Below are positions 8,763 through 17,171 of a stretch of DNA of 64,000 bases, in pieces. The notes under the pieces are model-generated. The model was not told the origin of the DNA, did no database searches, and saw only the letters and a program-made list of their open reading frames with translations. Origin of the DNA: Mesorhizobium sp. BR1-1-16 (GTDB lineage Bacteria > Pseudomonadota > Alphaproteobacteria > Rhizobiales > Kaistiaceae). Both the position numbers and the translations under genes were made by a program. The stretch spans positions 1 to 64,000 of the forward strand of contig NZ_JAIUIE010000009.1 in the NCBI RefSeq assembly GCF_020165495.1. Reading direction: 5' to 3'. Position 1 is the first letter of the stretch, and the number at the start of each line of letters is the position of its first letter.

Positions 8763-9620
8763 CTACTCCCACTCACGCCGCATCATGCGGATTTGGACCA
8801 CGCCGATGCATCCGACGAAGGCGAACAGGACGATGCTCATCGCGGCGGCATAGCCGAGCCGGTTGGATTCGCCCTGCATCAGCCAGATGAGGAATTCGGG
8901 CATGTAGGTCGCGGTGCCGGGGCCACCGCCCGTCATGATGTAGATGAGGCCAAACATCGAGGTGACGACCGTGATCATCGTGATCACCGCCACGAACTCG
9001 ACGATCGGGCGCAGCATCGGGATGATAATGCGGAAGATCACCTGCCAGAGATTGGCGCCATCGACGCGGGCCGCATCGATGATCTCGGGCGGTACGGCCG
9101 AAAGCCCCGACAGGAAGATCAGGACGTTCATCCCGAAATGAGCCCAGATGGCGACGCTCACGACCGAGATCAGCGCAAATCTCTGGTCGCCGAGCCAATC
9201 GACCGGCTCCAGCCCAAGCAGGATGAACAACTGGTTCAAGCTGCCGTCGAACCGCATGATGATGCTGAACATCGTGCCGATGATGATGGAGCTGAGCACG
9301 ATCGGGAAGAAATACGCGGCCCTGAAGAAGGGCGCCCCCGGCACGCCGAGATGAATGAACACCGCGAGGAGCAGCGGCAGGCCAACCCAGATCGGCAGCG
9401 ACAGGATCACCCAGGCTGTGTTCCTCATCGTGTCGCGGAAGACGGGATCGAAAATCAGCTCACGAAAATTGGCGAGTCCGATCCAGCGGGCATCGGCAAT
9501 GCCATTCCAGTCCGTAAAGGCATAGACAGACCCCGCAACAAGCGGAAAGAAGCGAAAGACCAGGAAGAGACCCAGCGCCGGCAGGACAAACAGATAGGCA
9601 ACCACGCGCTCGTTTCGCAT
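8763..9620 (-). CDS. Sugar ABC transporter permease (MalF-like)
   Basis: 285-aa permease, partner of the MalG-like subunit downstream. The reading frame extends further upstream, but homology begins at MRNERVVAYLFVLPALGLFL, and ATG 9620 has CGGAG about ten bases before it. Typical features are YAFTDWNG after the first helix, LANFRELI, and the coupling loop IIDAARVDGANLWQVIFRIIIPMLRP. It follows the sugar-binding protein gene after 73 bases. Confidence 0.92.
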   Translation of the reverse strand: MRNERVVAYLFVLPALGLFLVFRFFPLVAGSVYAFTDWNGIADARWIGLANFRELIFDPVFRDTMRNTAWVILSLPIWVGLPLLLAVFIHLGVPGAPFFRAAYFFPIVLSSIIIGTMFSIIMRFDGSLNQLFILLGLEPVDWLGDQRFALISVVSVAIWAHFGMNVLIFLSGLSAVPPEIIDAARVDGANLWQVIFRIIIPMLRPIVEFVAVITMITVVTSMFGLIYIMTGGGPGTATYMPEFLIWLMQGESNRLGYAAAMSIVLFAFVGCIGVVQIRMMRREWE

Positions 9621-9693
9621 GCGAACGGCTCCGGGCTCGGGAACACTGGAAGAGCGGATCGGGGATGCCGCGACGCAGCATCCCCCTGCCCGG

Positions 9694-10980
9694 CTATTTG
9701 GCGCGGGCAATCTCCGCCTGCCGCACGCTTTCGAGGCTCTGCAGCACCTGGTCGACGGTCGTGTCGCCCGTCAGCAGCAACTGGCCAAGCCGCTGCAACT
9801 CGCGCCGCTCGGCAACCCCGTAATAGGATTTGATGCGCTTGTCGTCGGTGCAGCAATTGAGCAACCGGATGATCTCCTTCGCAGCAGGCGAATCGATCGT
9901 GCTGACGTCCACCGCTTCGTTACTCGGCAGCCCACCTGCTGTTTCCATGAGGACCGCAGCCGCCTCTGGCGATACCGCCGTCTTGATATAGTCGACGGCA
10001 AGGTCCTTGTTCTGGCTCCAGCTCGTGATGCCAAAGCCGATGCCGCCATCGACCTCGAGCCGGTTCGGCTTCTGCTCGGGCGTCTGGCCGATCGCGACCG
10101 GCATTGCAACGCCCACTTCGCCACTGCCGGCGAGGTCCTCGACGTTCTTCCATGAATTTGGCGCGTCAGAGATGAGCCCGAGAATGAGCCCGGTCCGCGC
10201 GCCGGCGAAGATGTTCACGGCGTCCGTATAGGGGGAATAGGAATTCGCGCCCTTCTCCAGCCAGCCCTTGTCGATCATCGTCTGCATCGTCTGGAATACG
10301 GCGCGCATATCGTCGCTCGTCCAGCTGAGGTCATGCGCGATGAACTTGGCCCGCGTCTCCTTGGACCAGGTACCCTCGGCGATCGCGGCGATGACGTTGA
10401 TGAAGTCGACGCCGTCCTTGTTGCCGATCGTCAGGCAGGAGGCCTTGGTCTTGCTCTTGATCGCCTCGCAGACCGCCGTGAAGTCTTCCCAAGTCTGCGG
10501 GACCATGTCGGCATCCAGCCCCGCTTCGCGCAGGACCTCCTTGTTCATGTAGTAGACCGCGCCCTGCACGGTCAGAGGCAGCGCCACATAGGCGCCGTCG
10601 CTGCGCAGAAAGGCCGGCAGACCGGCGAGTTTCGGCACGACATCAGCCACCTCGTCCTTGAGCGGCACAAAGGCGTCGGCGCGGTCGAGCGCCTGGTTGC
10701 CGCCATGCAGGAGGGCCACATCTGGCCCTTGCTTGGCGTTGATGGCTGTTCCGAGCACCGTGTAATAGCTGTCGGCTGGCTGCGCGATCTGCTTGATGAC
10801 GACGCCCGGATGCGCCTTCTCGAAGGTCTCCTTAACGAAATCGAAATAGGGTTTGACGAGCGGGTCAGTGGACTTGAAGTCCCAGACCACCAGCGTCTTG
10901 TCCGCTGCGAAAGCCAACGACGCGCCGGCCGCCAATGCGAGCGACGTGATCGTCGACAGTAGTGCGATCCTCTTGAACAT
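9694..10980 (-). CDS. Extracellular sugar-binding protein of an ABC importer (family 1)
   Basis: 428-aa periplasmic solute-binding protein. It has a clear Sec signal peptide (FKRIALLSTITSLALAAG, cleavage after AFA near residue 23) and the family-1 opening KTLVVWDFKSTDPLVKPYFD. The reading frame is open further upstream over the next gene, but ATG 10980 has an excellent ribosome site (GGGAGGAGAA), so that start is firm. It is the first transport gene of the operon, after the enolase-superfamily gene and before two permeases. It resembles the other two binding proteins in this window less closely than those two resemble each other. Confidence 0.93.
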   Translation of the reverse strand: MFKRIALLSTITSLALAAGASLAFAADKTLVVWDFKSTDPLVKPYFDFVKETFEKAHPGVVIKQIAQPADSYYTVLGTAINAKQGPDVALLHGGNQALDRADAFVPLKDEVADVVPKLAGLPAFLRSDGAYVALPLTVQGAVYYMNKEVLREAGLDADMVPQTWEDFTAVCEAIKSKTKASCLTIGNKDGVDFINVIAAIAEGTWSKETRAKFIAHDLSWTSDDMRAVFQTMQTMIDKGWLEKGANSYSPYTDAVNIFAGARTGLILGLISDAPNSWKNVEDLAGSGEVGVAMPVAIGQTPEQKPNRLEVDGGIGFGITSWSQNKDLAVDYIKTAVSPEAAAVLMETAGGLPSNEAVDVSTIDSPAAKEIIRLLNCCTDDKRIKSYYGVAERRELQRLGQLLLTGDTTVDQVLQSLESVRQAEIARAK

Positions 10981-11023
10981 GGCTTCTCCTCCCGGGGGCG
11001 GCTCGTCGCTGCGAGCCTTGTGA

Positions 11024-12181
11024 TTATTCGAAGACCACAGAATTGGTGGTGTTCTTGCGGATGAACTCCCAGTCATAATCGACGCCGAGCCCGTTTCCGG
11101 TCGGCACCGGGAGCTGGCCATCCTCCCCGATGGCCTCCAGGGCGTCCGAATAGCCGCAGGTGTAGACGCCGGGCTTGGACGAGCCGCATTTCGGCCCGAC
11201 CAGCGCCAGTTCATAGAAATTGGTGTTGCGGAACGCGGCGACGCAGTGGCGATGTGCCGGCCCGGACGAATGCACTTCGACGTCCAGCCCGAGCGATTCC
11301 GCCATCTGCCCGACTTTGAGCGCGCCGGTGATTCCCATGTCGTAGTCGGGATTGACGCGCACGAAGTCGCTGGCGCCGGACACTGCGAAATCGGCCTTGT
11401 TCTCGAGACCGCGAACATGTTCGCCGATCAGGAGCGGCGTCGCGATGCGCTCGCGCAGGAGACGGTGCGCCGACTGCGAGACGCCGGTATCGCGGAACGG
11501 ATCTTCGAGCCAGAAGAATTTGGCTTCGTCGCAGGCCCGGCCAACGGCGAGCGCATCGGCAAAGGTGCGAAGATGGCTGGCCGGATCGAGCATGAGCTTC
11601 ATGTCCGGCCCAAGGCGCTCACGCAGGAGGTGGATCGACGCCACCTCCTCCTCGACGATGCCCTCGCCCCAGCCATGCATCTTGAAGGCCCGATAGCCGA
11701 GGCTACGGCAGTGTTCTGCGAAATCGGCGAAGTCCGCGGGGCTTGAAAGGCCGCCATTGCGATCGCCGTGATAGGTGCTGGCATAGGCGGGAATACGCTG
11801 GCGGCTGGCGCCGATCAGATTGGCGACCGAGGTCTCCAATCGCTTGCCAGCCCAGTCCCAGAGCGCGATGTCCAGCACACCCACGCCCATCTTGTCGAAC
11901 TTGCGCAGCGCGCGTTTGCTTTCCTCGTAGATTTCGAGGCGGTGAAAAGCATCCCGCCCCAGGAGCCGCTGCGCGATATAGGCCGATTGGCGGAACGCAA
12001 GGTTCATTCCGCCGACATATTCGCCAACGACGCCATCCGATGTCTCGATCCGCGTCGCCATCGACGAAAGCCGGCCCGTGCGGTTCGGCACATAAACCGT
12101 GTCGAACCCGTTTTCAGCCGGACCGACATTCTCCACCGGGTAGGTGAACTCCAGGAGTTCGATCTTTCGGATGATTGACAA
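11024..12181 (-). CDS. Mandelate racemase/muconate lactonizing (enolase superfamily) enzyme, probable L-fuconate or related sugar-acid dehydratase
   Basis: 385-aa enolase-superfamily enzyme. Visible elements are the barrel base region FKMHGWG (Lys-x-His), metal ligands in LMLDPASH, FWLEDPF and LLIGEHVRG, the Asp of FVRVNPDYD and the general-base His in VEVHSSGPAHRH. This arrangement suits acid-sugar dehydratases. In a locus with fucose dehydrogenase and fuconolactonase, dehydration of L-fuconate to 2-keto-3-deoxy-L-fuconate is the likeliest reaction, but a related acid such as L-galactonate is possible. No ATG fits the family start. TTG 12181 is chosen because GAGAGG lies about nine bases before it and homology begins at SIIRKIELLEF. 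It is the first gene of the operon and follows the palindromic operator at 12199-12219. Confidence 0.8.
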   Translation of the reverse strand: MSIIRKIELLEFTYPVENVGPAENGFDTVYVPNRTGRLSSMATRIETSDGVVGEYVGGMNLAFRQSAYIAQRLLGRDAFHRLEIYEESKRALRKFDKMGVGVLDIALWDWAGKRLETSVANLIGASRQRIPAYASTYHGDRNGGLSSPADFADFAEHCRSLGYRAFKMHGWGEGIVEEEVASIHLLRERLGPDMKLMLDPASHLRTFADALAVGRACDEAKFFWLEDPFRDTGVSQSAHRLLRERIATPLLIGEHVRGLENKADFAVSGASDFVRVNPDYDMGITGALKVGQMAESLGLDVEVHSSGPAHRHCVAAFRNTNFYELALVGPKCGSSKPGVYTCGYSDALEAIGEDGQLPVPTGNGLGVDYDWEFIRKNTTNSVVFE

Positions 12182-12198
12182 GGAATTGGCCCTCTCAA

Positions 12199-12219
12199 GA
12201 TTTGATATAAAATCAAATC
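12199..12219. promoter_or_regulatory. Perfect palindromic operator over the -10 region of the sugar operon
   Basis: Arms GATTTGAT and ATCAAATC are exact reverse complements, separated by five bases (ATAAA on the plus strand). The element ends 17 bases before the TTG start of the dehydratase gene and covers the predicted -10 hexamer, a classical repressor position. The GntR regulator in the same operon (5232-5930) is the most likely binder, though the second GntR protein (19577-20479) or the LacI protein could be instead. Confidence 0.65.
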
Positions 12220-12240
12220 CCAAAGCACCAGTCCTGTCAA
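12212..12240 (-). promoter_or_regulatory. Predicted sigma70-type promoter of the minus-strand sugar operon
   Basis: On the minus strand a consensus -35 (TTGACA, 12240-12235) is followed after 17 bases by TTTGAT (12217-12212) as -10. The -10 lies inside the palindrome, so binding there would block polymerase. Transcription would run into the dehydratase gene at 12181. Confidence 0.5.
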
Positions 12241-12311
12241 TCCCGCTGTTCTCGTTCGAGCCGCAGGCACACGCGGACAGGGGCGCCACCCTTCACAATC
12301 GGCAAGTTAGT

Positions 12312-12324
12312 TGATAACGTTTCA
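12312..12324. promoter_or_regulatory. LacI-type operator half-palindrome upstream of the orphan binding protein
   Basis: TGATAACGTTTCA is a near-palindrome around AACGTT with a central CG, the pattern favoured by LacI-family regulators. It lies 54 bases before the ATG of the binding protein at 12378 and overlaps a possible -10 (TAACGT). A LacI regulator is encoded at 16094-17155, which makes it the natural candidate binder. Confidence 0.4.
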
Positions 12325-12377
12325 TCATGAGGGCCTGGGGGACCAGCGCCCTCGCCTTTTTTCAAGGAGGAACGACA

Positions 12378-13670
12378 ATGAGAGTTACGAAACGCGCGAT
12401 CGGCCAAAGAGCCGGCGCAGTCATGGTAGGCCTCGTCGCCGCGACGGCGCTGTCGCCACTGGCATATGCGCAGGAGGTAAGCGGCGAACTGGTGTTCCTG
12501 AATTGGGAAACCGGCTCGCAGTTTCAGGTCCTTCAGGACCTCGAAGACGCCTTCATGGCCAAGAACCCGGGCGTGAAATTCCGCAACATCAACCTGACCG
12601 TGTCGGGCGATCAGCGCGGTGCCATTCGTACCGCCCTGATCGGCGGCCAGAAGGCGGATCTTCTCACCAACACCTGGCCGGCCTTCCGCAAGGAACTGGC
12701 CGACGCCAACATGCTGCGCCCGCTCGACAAGCAGTGGGATGAAGGCAAATGGGGCGACAACATCCCCGACACCTGGCGCCAGCTCGGCCAGATCGACGGC
12801 GTGACTTATGGCGTGACCTACACGTTTGGTGATCGCAGCGGCATCTTCTTCCGGCCCGACACGCTGAAGAAGGCCGGCGTCGACGCAGCGCCGAAGACCT
12901 GGGACGAACTCAAGGCCAGCTTCCCCAAGCTGAACGCCGTCGGCGTGACCCCGATCGCGGTGCCGGCGAAAGTCTGGGCTCAGACCGAATGGTTCGAGAG
13001 CATCCTCCTGCGCACGGCCGGCGCCGATGCGGCAGCCAAGTTGGCGCGGCACGAAATCCCCTGGACCGATCCGATCGTCAAGACGACGCTCCAGAAATAT
13101 GCCGAGCTGCTTAAGGCCGGCTGCTGCGGCGACCCCACCGTCATGCTCGCGACCGATTGGGACAATGCTGCCAACAACGTGCTGCGGGCTGCGACGTCCG
13201 GCTATGAGCTGATCGGCATGTGGGTCAACGGAATGGCTCAGTCCGACTTCGGTTTGAAGGAAGGCGTCGATTATTCGCTCTTCCAGTTCCCGGCGATGGG
13301 TGCCGGCCATGACGACACGTCGAGCGTCGACTCGAAGGAATTCGTCGGCTTGAGCTCGGGCGACAACCCGGCCGCGGCCGATGCCTTCCTCGGTTGGCTC
13401 GGCACGGCGGAGGCGGCTGATATTGTCGCCAAGCATGGCTTGGCGTCGCCGAGCAGCAAGGTCGACCAGTCGCTCTACGGCCCCGTCACCAAGATCGCCG
13501 TCGACAATGTCGCCAACGCGAAGGTCCAGTTCGTGCTCGGCGATCTGTTGCCCGGCGACCTCGTCGACGAGTATCGCGTCCAGCTGCAGAAGTTCCTGCA
13601 GAACCCGAGCGATGCCACGATCGATGCGGTGATGGCAGCGCTCGAGGCCAAGGCCGCGACCGTCTACTAA
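12378..13670 (+). CDS. Extracellular sugar-binding protein (orphan, family 1)
   Basis: 430-aa periplasmic sugar-binding protein. The signal peptide covers about residues 1-33 and ends in SPLAYAQ. It starts at ATG 12378 after AAGGAGG. It is closely related to the binding protein at 20590-21861: both carry GDQRG-IRTAL-GGQK, WPAFRKELADA, a KGCC/AGCC element and a C-terminal VLGDLLPGDLVDEYRV block. No permease gene follows, because a terminator hairpin comes directly after it and then the GH151 gene. It probably feeds the permease pair at 21874-23636 and offers an alternative specificity. Confidence 0.92.
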   Translation: MRVTKRAIGQRAGAVMVGLVAATALSPLAYAQEVSGELVFLNWETGSQFQVLQDLEDAFMAKNPGVKFRNINLTVSGDQRGAIRTALIGGQKADLLTNTWPAFRKELADANMLRPLDKQWDEGKWGDNIPDTWRQLGQIDGVTYGVTYTFGDRSGIFFRPDTLKKAGVDAAPKTWDELKASFPKLNAVGVTPIAVPAKVWAQTEWFESILLRTAGADAAAKLARHEIPWTDPIVKTTLQKYAELLKAGCCGDPTVMLATDWDNAANNVLRAATSGYELIGMWVNGMAQSDFGLKEGVDYSLFQFPAMGAGHDDTSSVDSKEFVGLSSGDNPAAADAFLGWLGTAEAADIVAKHGLASPSSKVDQSLYGPVTKIAVDNVANAKVQFVLGDLLPGDLVDEYRVQLQKFLQNPSDATIDAVMAALEAKAATVY

Positions 13671-13731
13671 GCCAGCGGTCGGCGCTTAGGCCCGCCTGTC
13701 GCATCTCCTCCCTGCGCCAGGCGGTGCCACT

Positions 13732-13768
13732 ACCGGGCGGTCGGCTGATCCGGCCGCCCGGTCTTTTC
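13732..13768 (+). terminator. Rho-independent terminator after the orphan binding protein
   Basis: A 13-bp stem (ACCGGGCGGTCGG paired with CCGGCCGCCCGGT, one G-U wobble) with a five-base loop is followed by CTTTTC. It lies about 60 bases after the stop codon of the binding protein and separates it from the glycosidase gene. Confidence 0.75.
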
Positions 13769-13921
13769 ATTTCGATATGATGGCGACACGCCGTTTCAGC
13801 GGCTCGTCACGGCGGGCCAGATAGCGGGTAGATCCCCGCCGCCCGCTCGCGCTGCCCTCTTGTTCGCACTCTCTGCCGACACCGCAATCGTCCCACCGCC
13901 GGCAACCGTTCCCAAGGAGCT

Positions 13922-15976
13922 ATGATGCCTGAGATGACATTCAAACCGCTACGCTATCGCCAGATCCATCTCGACTTTCATACCTCGGAGCATATTCCAG
14001 ATGTCGGCGCCGCATTCGACGCCGAGGACTTCGTGGCGACGCTGAAGGCGGCACATGTCGATTCGATCACCGTCTTCGCCAAGTGCCATCACGGCTGGTC
14101 CTATTACCCGACGAAAGTTGGCAAGCCGCATCCGAACCTCGCGCGCCCCGACCTGATGGGCGAGATGATCGCCGCCTGCGCCGCTGCCGATATCGAGACG
14201 CCGGTCTATATCTCGGTGCAATGGGATGAGCTCTCGGCGCGCGAGCATCCGGAATGGCGCGTGATCAGTGCGACCAACAGCTACTCGCGGGCCAAGGCTA
14301 CCGACCCATCGAGCCTGAAACAGCTGAGCCCCGCCTGGCATACGATCTGCCTCAACCATCAGGGCGCGAAGGACTATATCCTCGATCAGGCACGCGAGGT
14401 GGCCGCCAACTACAAGACGCAGGGTCTGTTCTTCGACATCGTGATGACCCCTGGCTGTGTCTGCCAGAACTGCATCGACAGCATGATTGCCGAAGGTCTG
14501 GACCCCGAGAACCCGGCCGACCGGATGAAGAACGACGAGGCCGTCAACGAAGCGTTTCGCCGCTACGTCTCCGATGCCTTGTTCGCCGAATATCCGGAGC
14601 TGCGCGTCTTCTACAATTGCGGCCACATTCACAAGATGGGACGTCACCGCTTCGAGACATATAGCCATCTCGAGCTCGAGAGCCTGCCGACCGGCGGCTG
14701 GGGCTATGATCACTTCCCTTCGAGCGCCCGCTACGCCGCCACGCTCGGCTTCGATTTCCTCGGCCAGACGGGCAAGTTTCACACCGCATGGGGCGAGTTC
14801 GGCGGCTTCAAACATCCCGAAGCGCTGGTCTATGAGATCGGCCAGATGGCTGCACTCGGCGCGAAATGCCTGGTCGGCGACCAGTTGCATCCGAACGGCG
14901 CCATCAACCACGACACCTACAAGTCGATCGCGCCGGCCTATGAGCGGCTGGAACGGCTCGAGCCTTTCCTGAAGGGCGCCAAGCAGTTGTCGGAAGTCGC
15001 AATCCTCGCGGCCGAGTATTTCCATCCGAATGGCGACCGCAACAATGGCAGCGATGACGGCGCAGCCCAGATGCTGCAGGAATTGAAGCTGCCCTTCGAC
15101 GTCATCGACGGCACGGCATCCTTCGATCCCTATCGTCTCGTGATCCTGCCCGATTCGATCACCATCGACTCTGAATTGGCGGCGCGGCTCGACTCCTATG
15201 TCGCAAAGGGCGGCAAGCTGATCCTGTCGGGAACGTCTGGCCTCAACGCCGACGGCTTTGCGCTCGATCTCGGCCTCGAAGCAGCCAAGGGGCCTGTGGC
15301 CTTCAACCCATCCTATCTTCGCGCCGATCCGGACGCGCTGGATGCAAGCCTGCCGCAGTCACCCTTCGTGATGTATGGCACGGGTCAGACAATCGTCAGC
15401 GGCGAGGCGACCGTGCTCGCCTCGATCGTGCCGTCCTATTTCAACCGCAGCTACAGGCACTTCTGCTCGCACCAGCACACGCCCGATGATCCGAGTGCCG
15501 GAACCATCGGCGCGGGTGTCACGGAATATCGCGGCATCGGTTATGTGGCCTTCCCGATCTTCGAGATGTACCACGCCTATGGCCAGCCGCTTTACAAGTA
15601 CATCATCCGCGGCCTGATCCGCCGCTTGATGCCCGATGCGGTCCTCACGACCGATCTGCCGTCGGGCGCCCGGGCCACGCTGACGCGGCAGCATGCCGAA
15701 GGCCGCCACGTTCTCCATCTGCTCTATGGCGCGCCTCAGGTGCGAGGCAAGGCGATCCCGACCGAGGCTGGCTCGACGCGCGTCCTCGAAATGATTGAGG
15801 ACGTTCCGGCCATCGGTCCGGTCACGGCGAGCCTGCGCCTCGCCCAGCCTCCGTCGCGGGTCTATGACGCGCTGACGGGGGCGGATGTCGACTGGCGCAC
15901 GCTGGATGATGGACGCGTCGAAGTAACCTTGCCGCGCCTTCATATCCACAGCGCGTTGGTCCTTCAGGACGCCTGA
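13922..15976 (+). CDS. GH151-like alpha-L-fucosidase (barrel plus beta-galactosidase-trimerisation-like domain)
   Basis: 684-aa cytoplasmic glycosidase without a signal peptide. The N-terminal half is a TIM-barrel-type domain (RYRQIHLDFHTSEHI, SITVFAKCHHGWSYYPT, TQGLFFDIVMTPGC, RVFYNCGH). From about residue 385 it turns into a Rossmann-like domain (FDVIDGTASFDPYRLVILPD, KGGKLILSGTSGL) of the beta-galactosidase trimerisation type, and a C-terminal beta domain follows. This layout is that of the GH151 group, which contains alpha-L-fucosidases. A GH95 fucosidase and a fucose oxidation operon nearby support the same activity. Two ATGs (13922 and 13925) follow AAGGAG; the second has better spacing. 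Family assignment is by architecture only. Confidence 0.72.
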   Translation: MMPEMTFKPLRYRQIHLDFHTSEHIPDVGAAFDAEDFVATLKAAHVDSITVFAKCHHGWSYYPTKVGKPHPNLARPDLMGEMIAACAAADIETPVYISVQWDELSAREHPEWRVISATNSYSRAKATDPSSLKQLSPAWHTICLNHQGAKDYILDQAREVAANYKTQGLFFDIVMTPGCVCQNCIDSMIAEGLDPENPADRMKNDEAVNEAFRRYVSDALFAEYPELRVFYNCGHIHKMGRHRFETYSHLELESLPTGGWGYDHFPSSARYAATLGFDFLGQTGKFHTAWGEFGGFKHPEALVYEIGQMAALGAKCLVGDQLHPNGAINHDTYKSIAPAYERLERLEPFLKGAKQLSEVAILAAEYFHPNGDRNNGSDDGAAQMLQELKLPFDVIDGTASFDPYRLVILPDSITIDSELAARLDSYVAKGGKLILSGTSGLNADGFALDLGLEAAKGPVAFNPSYLRADPDALDASLPQSPFVMYGTGQTIVSGEATVLASIVPSYFNRSYRHFCSHQHTPDDPSAGTIGAGVTEYRGIGYVAFPIFEMYHAYGQPLYKYIIRGLIRRLMPDAVLTTDLPSGARATLTRQHAEGRHVLHLLYGAPQVRGKAIPTEAGSTRVLEMIEDVPAIGPVTASLRLAQPPSRVYDALTGADVDWRTLDDGRVEVTLPRLHIHSALVLQDA

Positions 15977-15988
15977 TCACATCTCGGA

Positions 15989-16013
15989 GGGGCGCCGTGA
16001 CCAACGGCGCCCC
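15989..16013 (+). terminator. GC-rich hairpin after the GH151-like gene, possible terminator
   Basis: A perfect 10-bp stem (GGGGCGCCGT and ACGGCGCCCC) with a five-base loop starts 12 bases after the stop codon. No T-run follows, so it may act only as an RNA-stabilising end or as a weak terminator before the LacI gene. Confidence 0.4.
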
Positions 16014-16093
16014 GCCTCGCTTGGATCGGGCAGTGTGATCGGCTAGGAAGCGAAGGCGTCCCGCATTCGCTGGAACGAGAGCACGATGGGCCC

Positions 16094-17155
16094 ATGTCCG
16101 ACGAAGATCCGCCAGCAGAAGCCCCGCCGCCCGAGGGCACAAGACGGCGATCCGCGACCATCGCCGACGTCGCTTCGGAAGCGGACGTTGCCATCGGAAC
16201 GGTGTCGCGATTTCTGAACGGACACGAGATCCGCGGCGGCAACCGACAGCGGATCGAGGCCGCGATCGAGAAGCTCTCCTATCGTCGCAATGCAGTGGCC
16301 GCGGCGATGAAGACCGACACGACCCATATGATCGGTCTGCTCATTCCCACATTCGACGAGTTCCACTCCGAGATGGTCGAGCAACTGGCGCGGCTGCTGC
16401 GGAAAACAGGCCGCGCGCTCGTCATCTATTGCCACAATCATGATGCCGGCGTGATCTACGACGCCCTCGACTTCTTCGCGGCGCAGCGTGTCGACGCGCT
16501 GATCATGGACGGCGTCGCCAAGGTCCGCAAAAGGATCGAACAGCTGATCGGCGACGGCGTGCCTGTCGTCTTCTACAACAACGAGATTGCAGGCCTCGCC
16601 TCGGATAGCGTCGTGATCGAGAACCGCGAAGCCAGCTACCGCGCCGTCAGCCATTTGCTCGACCTTGGCCATGAACGGATCGCCATCGCCGTCGGTGCGA
16701 TGCACGATTCTTCTGCCCGGCAGCGCCTCGAAGGCTATGAGGCGGCGCTGCGCGACCGCGGAATCGCTGTCGATCCTGCTTATGTCGCGCAAGGAGACTG
16801 GCGATCCGATAGCGGTTATGAAGCCGCGCGCCGGCTCATGCAGCTTGAAACGCCGCCAACTGCCATCTTCGTTTCCAGCTATGGCATGACCATCGGCGTG
16901 CTGAGCTGGATGAAGGATCACGGCCGGCACATCCCGGCCGATCTGTCGCTGGTCAGCTTTGACGATGTGGCGCTGTTCCGCCTCTATGAACCCGGCATCA
17001 CGTCGATCGCCCAGCCCATCACCGGCCTTGCAGAATCCATCGCTAGCCTGATCGAGGCACGGCTTGGCAAGGACAAGATCCGTACGCCGCGCGCGATCAC
17101 GCTCAAATGCGACATCATCCTGCGCGGCTCGACACGCGCAGCGTCGGCGGATTGA
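16094..17155 (+). CDS. LacI family transcriptional regulator
   Basis: 353-aa regulator. The N-terminal helix-turn-helix with hinge (about residues 18-72, ATIADVASEADVAIGTVSRFL and the following RIEAAIEKLSYRRN) is of LacI type. The remainder is a periplasmic-binding-protein-like effector domain with HMIGLLIPTFDEFHSE at its start and LSLVSFDDVALFRLYEPGITSI near its end. It follows the GH151-like gene on the same strand, and the convergent dehydrogenase gene begins 16 bases after it. Its probable target is the LacI-type site at 12312-12324 and perhaps others; the effector is unknown. Confidence 0.93.
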   Translation: MSDEDPPAEAPPPEGTRRRSATIADVASEADVAIGTVSRFLNGHEIRGGNRQRIEAAIEKLSYRRNAVAAAMKTDTTHMIGLLIPTFDEFHSEMVEQLARLLRKTGRALVIYCHNHDAGVIYDALDFFAAQRVDALIMDGVAKVRKRIEQLIGDGVPVVFYNNEIAGLASDSVVIENREASYRAVSHLLDLGHERIAIAVGAMHDSSARQRLEGYEAALRDRGIAVDPAYVAQGDWRSDSGYEAARRLMQLETPPTAIFVSSYGMTIGVLSWMKDHGRHIPADLSLVSFDDVALFRLYEPGITSIAQPITGLAESIASLIEARLGKDKIRTPRAITLKCDIILRGSTRAASAD

Positions 17156-17171
17156 TTGACGCGGCGGCCGG

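Noticed and set aside
7719-9833. A 704-codon plus-strand open frame opposite the sugar permeases and aldo/keto reductase
   Set aside because: Its translation is rich in Asp, His, Arg and Gln in low-complexity runs, as expected from the antisense of GC-rich coding sequence. The opposite-strand genes have clear family motifs and ribosome sites.
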